Below are positions 62,531 to 64,000 of a DNA stretch of 64,000 nucleotides, in pieces; positions within the stretch are counted from its first letter, which is position 1, and the number at the start of each line of letters is the position of its first letter. Under the pieces are notes generated by a model that did not search any database, had not been told where the DNA came from, and was given only the letters and a program-made list of their open reading frames with translations. The translations under genes and the position numbers were made by a program. Source of the stretch: Coleofasciculus sp040219735 (lineage in GTDB: Bacteria > Cyanobacteriota > Cyanobacteriia > Cyanobacteriales > Coleofasciculaceae); assembly GCA_040219735.1 (NCBI GenBank), contig JAVJRX010000020.1, one strand, 5' to 3'.

Positions 62531-63601
62531 ATGCAATTAATGCATCCAGGTCTTAAAGACCTGCTTTTAATCAATCAATATGTAGCGAATAAAAAAATAA
62601 TTTTTTTATCAATTGAAACTCCTCTACCCAATTTATTTAAAAAGATTACCCAGTTAATTCCTAGTTACTCCATAGGATTACAAATTCGACGGGAGTATCG
62701 TCATATTTCAATGGGATTAAGAGCCTTTAAACTGAAAGACATTGATATAATTTTTGTATTTGAAATATACAATCAGCATTTATTGGCTGTTCTACCTTTA
62801 CTGGCATTCAGGGGGAAAGAGGTATTGATTAGCTTACATGGTAATCAACAATTTGCCATGAACAGTCGGATCAAGTTTTGGGGATTACTTTATTTAAAAA
62901 AATATTTGCAATTTTTCAATAACTTAAAAGTTATCTTATTTGAAATTGATGATAATGTTATTCCGGAGAAATTTCGTTTACCTGCTGCGTCAAAAGTAAT
63001 TATCCCTCATCCAATTATCAGCGAGGCAACTCCTCGGTTGAGAGCAGGAGAACGATTGCCTGTAGACGCCAAAATAAAACTTGGTGTCGTTGGCATGATT
63101 CGGCAAGATAAACCGATATCAAAATTAATTGGAATATTGCAGGATTATGTAGCCGCGAATGAACAAAAATGTGAGCTAATGATTGGTACACCCTTTGGGC
63201 AAAAACCTGATTATTTAGATCAATTAGGAGTAGCCCTTTATGATACCACCAAAGAAGAGGACTATATCAGTGTCTTAAAACAGATTGATATTTTGGTTAT
63301 TCACTATGACAAAGATCGTTATTACTACCGAACCAGTGGTGTGATTAGCGATGCGGGATCTTGCGGGTGTTATATAATTGCCTCTGACTATCCAGTTATT
63401 AAGCATCAAGTGAATTGGCCTATCCAGATTGGTTCAACATTCTCAAATTTTGACGAAATTGGTTCCCTGATTAATCAAGCCATCACTCACATTCGCGAGA
63501 AAGGGCAGGATAATCACGGGATTTGGCGAGAACAACGAACCGCAGAAGCGATCGCGAAAATCCTCTTTCCCAACAACTCAGAACAAAACCGGAACCCCTA
63601 A
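62531..63601 (+). CDS. Putative GT-B glycosyltransferase-like protein
   Basis: The 356-residue protein has GT-B-type segments: IDIIFVFEIYNQHLLAVLPLLAFRGKEVLISLHGN in the first half, VIIPHPI at the interdomain boundary, IKLGVVGMIRQDKPISKLIGILQDY starting the second half and the donor-site-like TSGVISDAGSCGCYIIASDYPVI. It is on the opposite strand from its neighbours. Many AAA/ATT codons mark it as AT-rich like the rest of the cluster. Its stop overlaps the converging radA stop by three bases. Which GT family it belongs to is uncertain. Confidence 0.7.
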   Translation: MQLMHPGLKDLLLINQYVANKKIIFLSIETPLPNLFKKITQLIPSYSIGLQIRREYRHISMGLRAFKLKDIDIIFVFEIYNQHLLAVLPLLAFRGKEVLISLHGNQQFAMNSRIKFWGLLYLKKYLQFFNNLKVILFEIDDNVIPEKFRLPAASKVIIPHPIISEATPRLRAGERLPVDAKIKLGVVGMIRQDKPISKLIGILQDYVAANEQKCELMIGTPFGQKPDYLDQLGVALYDTTKEEDYISVLKQIDILVIHYDKDRYYYRTSGVISDAGSCGCYIIASDYPVIKHQVNWPIQIGSTFSNFDEIGSLINQAITHIREKGQDNHGIWREQRTAEAIAKILFPNNSEQNRNP

Positions 63602-64000
63602 AAGTCGTCTTCCTCTTCATCGGCTTCATTTACTGAATTCTGGCGCAATCCTCCCGGTAACGCAGCAATAATTGCATCCAGAACCCTGGAAACCGGGATC
63701 ACCTCAATATCCATATCTGGTAACACTTGACCCTTGGGAACGATCGCGCGTTTAAATCCTAACTTGGCGGCTTCCTTCAAACGCAGTTCCATCTGCGACA
63801 CCAGACGCACCTGTCCTCCCAACCCGACTTCGCCAATTATCACCGTGCGTGGATCAACCATGCGATCGCGAAATGAAGCCACTACCGCAATGGCAATCCC
63901 CAAATCAGCAGCCGGTTCTTCGACTCCCAACCCACCCGCCGTGGCGACATAAGCATCTAATTTAGATAGGGGAATCCCCACCCGTTTTTCCAATACCGCC
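63598..64000 (-). CDS. radA: DNA repair protein RadA, C-terminal part (cut by window edge)
   Basis: The 134 visible residues are the Lon-protease-like C-terminal domain of RadA: EKRVGIPLSKLDAYVATAGGLGVEEPAADLGIA, then SFRDRMVDPRTVIIGEVGLGGQVRLV and RLKEAAKLGFKRAIVPKG. RadA is a RecA-like helicase that promotes branch migration in recombinational repair. The ATPase and zinc-finger parts lie beyond position 64000. The acidic tail NEADEEEDDF is normal for cyanobacteria. It converges with, and overlaps by three bases, the glycosyltransferase-like gene. Confidence 0.95.
   Translation of the reverse strand, partial: AVLEKRVGIPLSKLDAYVATAGGLGVEEPAADLGIAIAVVASFRDRMVDPRTVIIGEVGLGGQVRLVSQMELRLKEAAKLGFKRAIVPKGQVLPDMDIEVIPVSRVLDAIIAALPGGLRQNSVNEADEEEDDF

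Overview
The window looks like a chromosomal segment of a filamentous, multicellular cyanobacterium. GCGATCGC (HIP1) octamers occur throughout. Many genes are cyanobacterial markers: the DnaJ-like division protein Ftn2, SLH-OprB porins, DUF1815, DUF2839, SphR/SphS, solanesyl diphosphate synthase and an RRM-rpsU pair. HetR together with a PatX-type RGSGR peptide gene points to a filamentous lineage. No tRNA, rRNA or CRISPR array was seen. Intergenic DNA is rich in short palindromes and dispersed repeats, and several genes are visibly decayed.

Layout. 1-5.2 kb: the tail of a PpiC-type prolyl isomerase, a glycosyltransferase-like gene, pfkA, small conserved proteins, a secreted protein and cysE. 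5.6-9.8 kb: sds, then the division-site operon minC-minD-minE. 10.2-13.5 kb: a PAP2 phosphatase, a methyltransferase, a small membrane protein split at a run of nine A, and rpsU. 13.8-18.7 kb: an RRM protein, a collapsed ppsA pseudogene and a five-PAS hybrid histidine kinase. 19.3-23.1 kb: a small acidic EF-hand-like protein, an S4 RNA-binding protein, msrB, a one-helix membrane protein and a FAD oxidoreductase with a heptamer tandem repeat inside its reading frame. 23.4-24.9 kb: patX-hetR. 24.9-27.1 kb: a DUF92/VTE6-like membrane protein, a VOC protein and a lipase. 27.4-30.4 kb: a putative conflict locus (EACC1-like protein, CHAT-STAND effector, broken TPR tail). 31.1-33.1 kb: a lipoprotein and a WD40 gene with an internal stop. 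34-40.4 kb: gnd, a secreted poly(Gly-Ala)/poly(Asp) protein and an SLH porin. 41.2-49.9 kb: DUF2839, DUF1815, pdhA, ftn2 and two more SLH porins. 50.2-51.7 kb: a tnpB-only IS605-type element. 51.9-55.1 kb: sphR-sphS-phoU. 55.4-63.6 kb: a creatininase-family gene followed by a surface-polysaccharide cluster (HpsE-like GT2, four other glycosyltransferases, and fused remnants of a sulfotransferase and a methyltransferase). 63.6 kb to the end: the 3' part of radA.

How the genes fit together. Division and multicellularity functions recur (minCDE, ftn2, patX-hetR). SphR/SphS/PhoU form a phosphate-sensing module. The porins, poly-GA protein, lipoprotein and glycosyltransferases serve the cell envelope and matrix. 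The most interesting parts are the adjacent patX-hetR pair, the EACC1-CHAT-STAND locus, the silk-like poly-GA secreted protein, the terminator-like hairpin in front of rpsU, and a 124-bp repeat present in two same-length copies.
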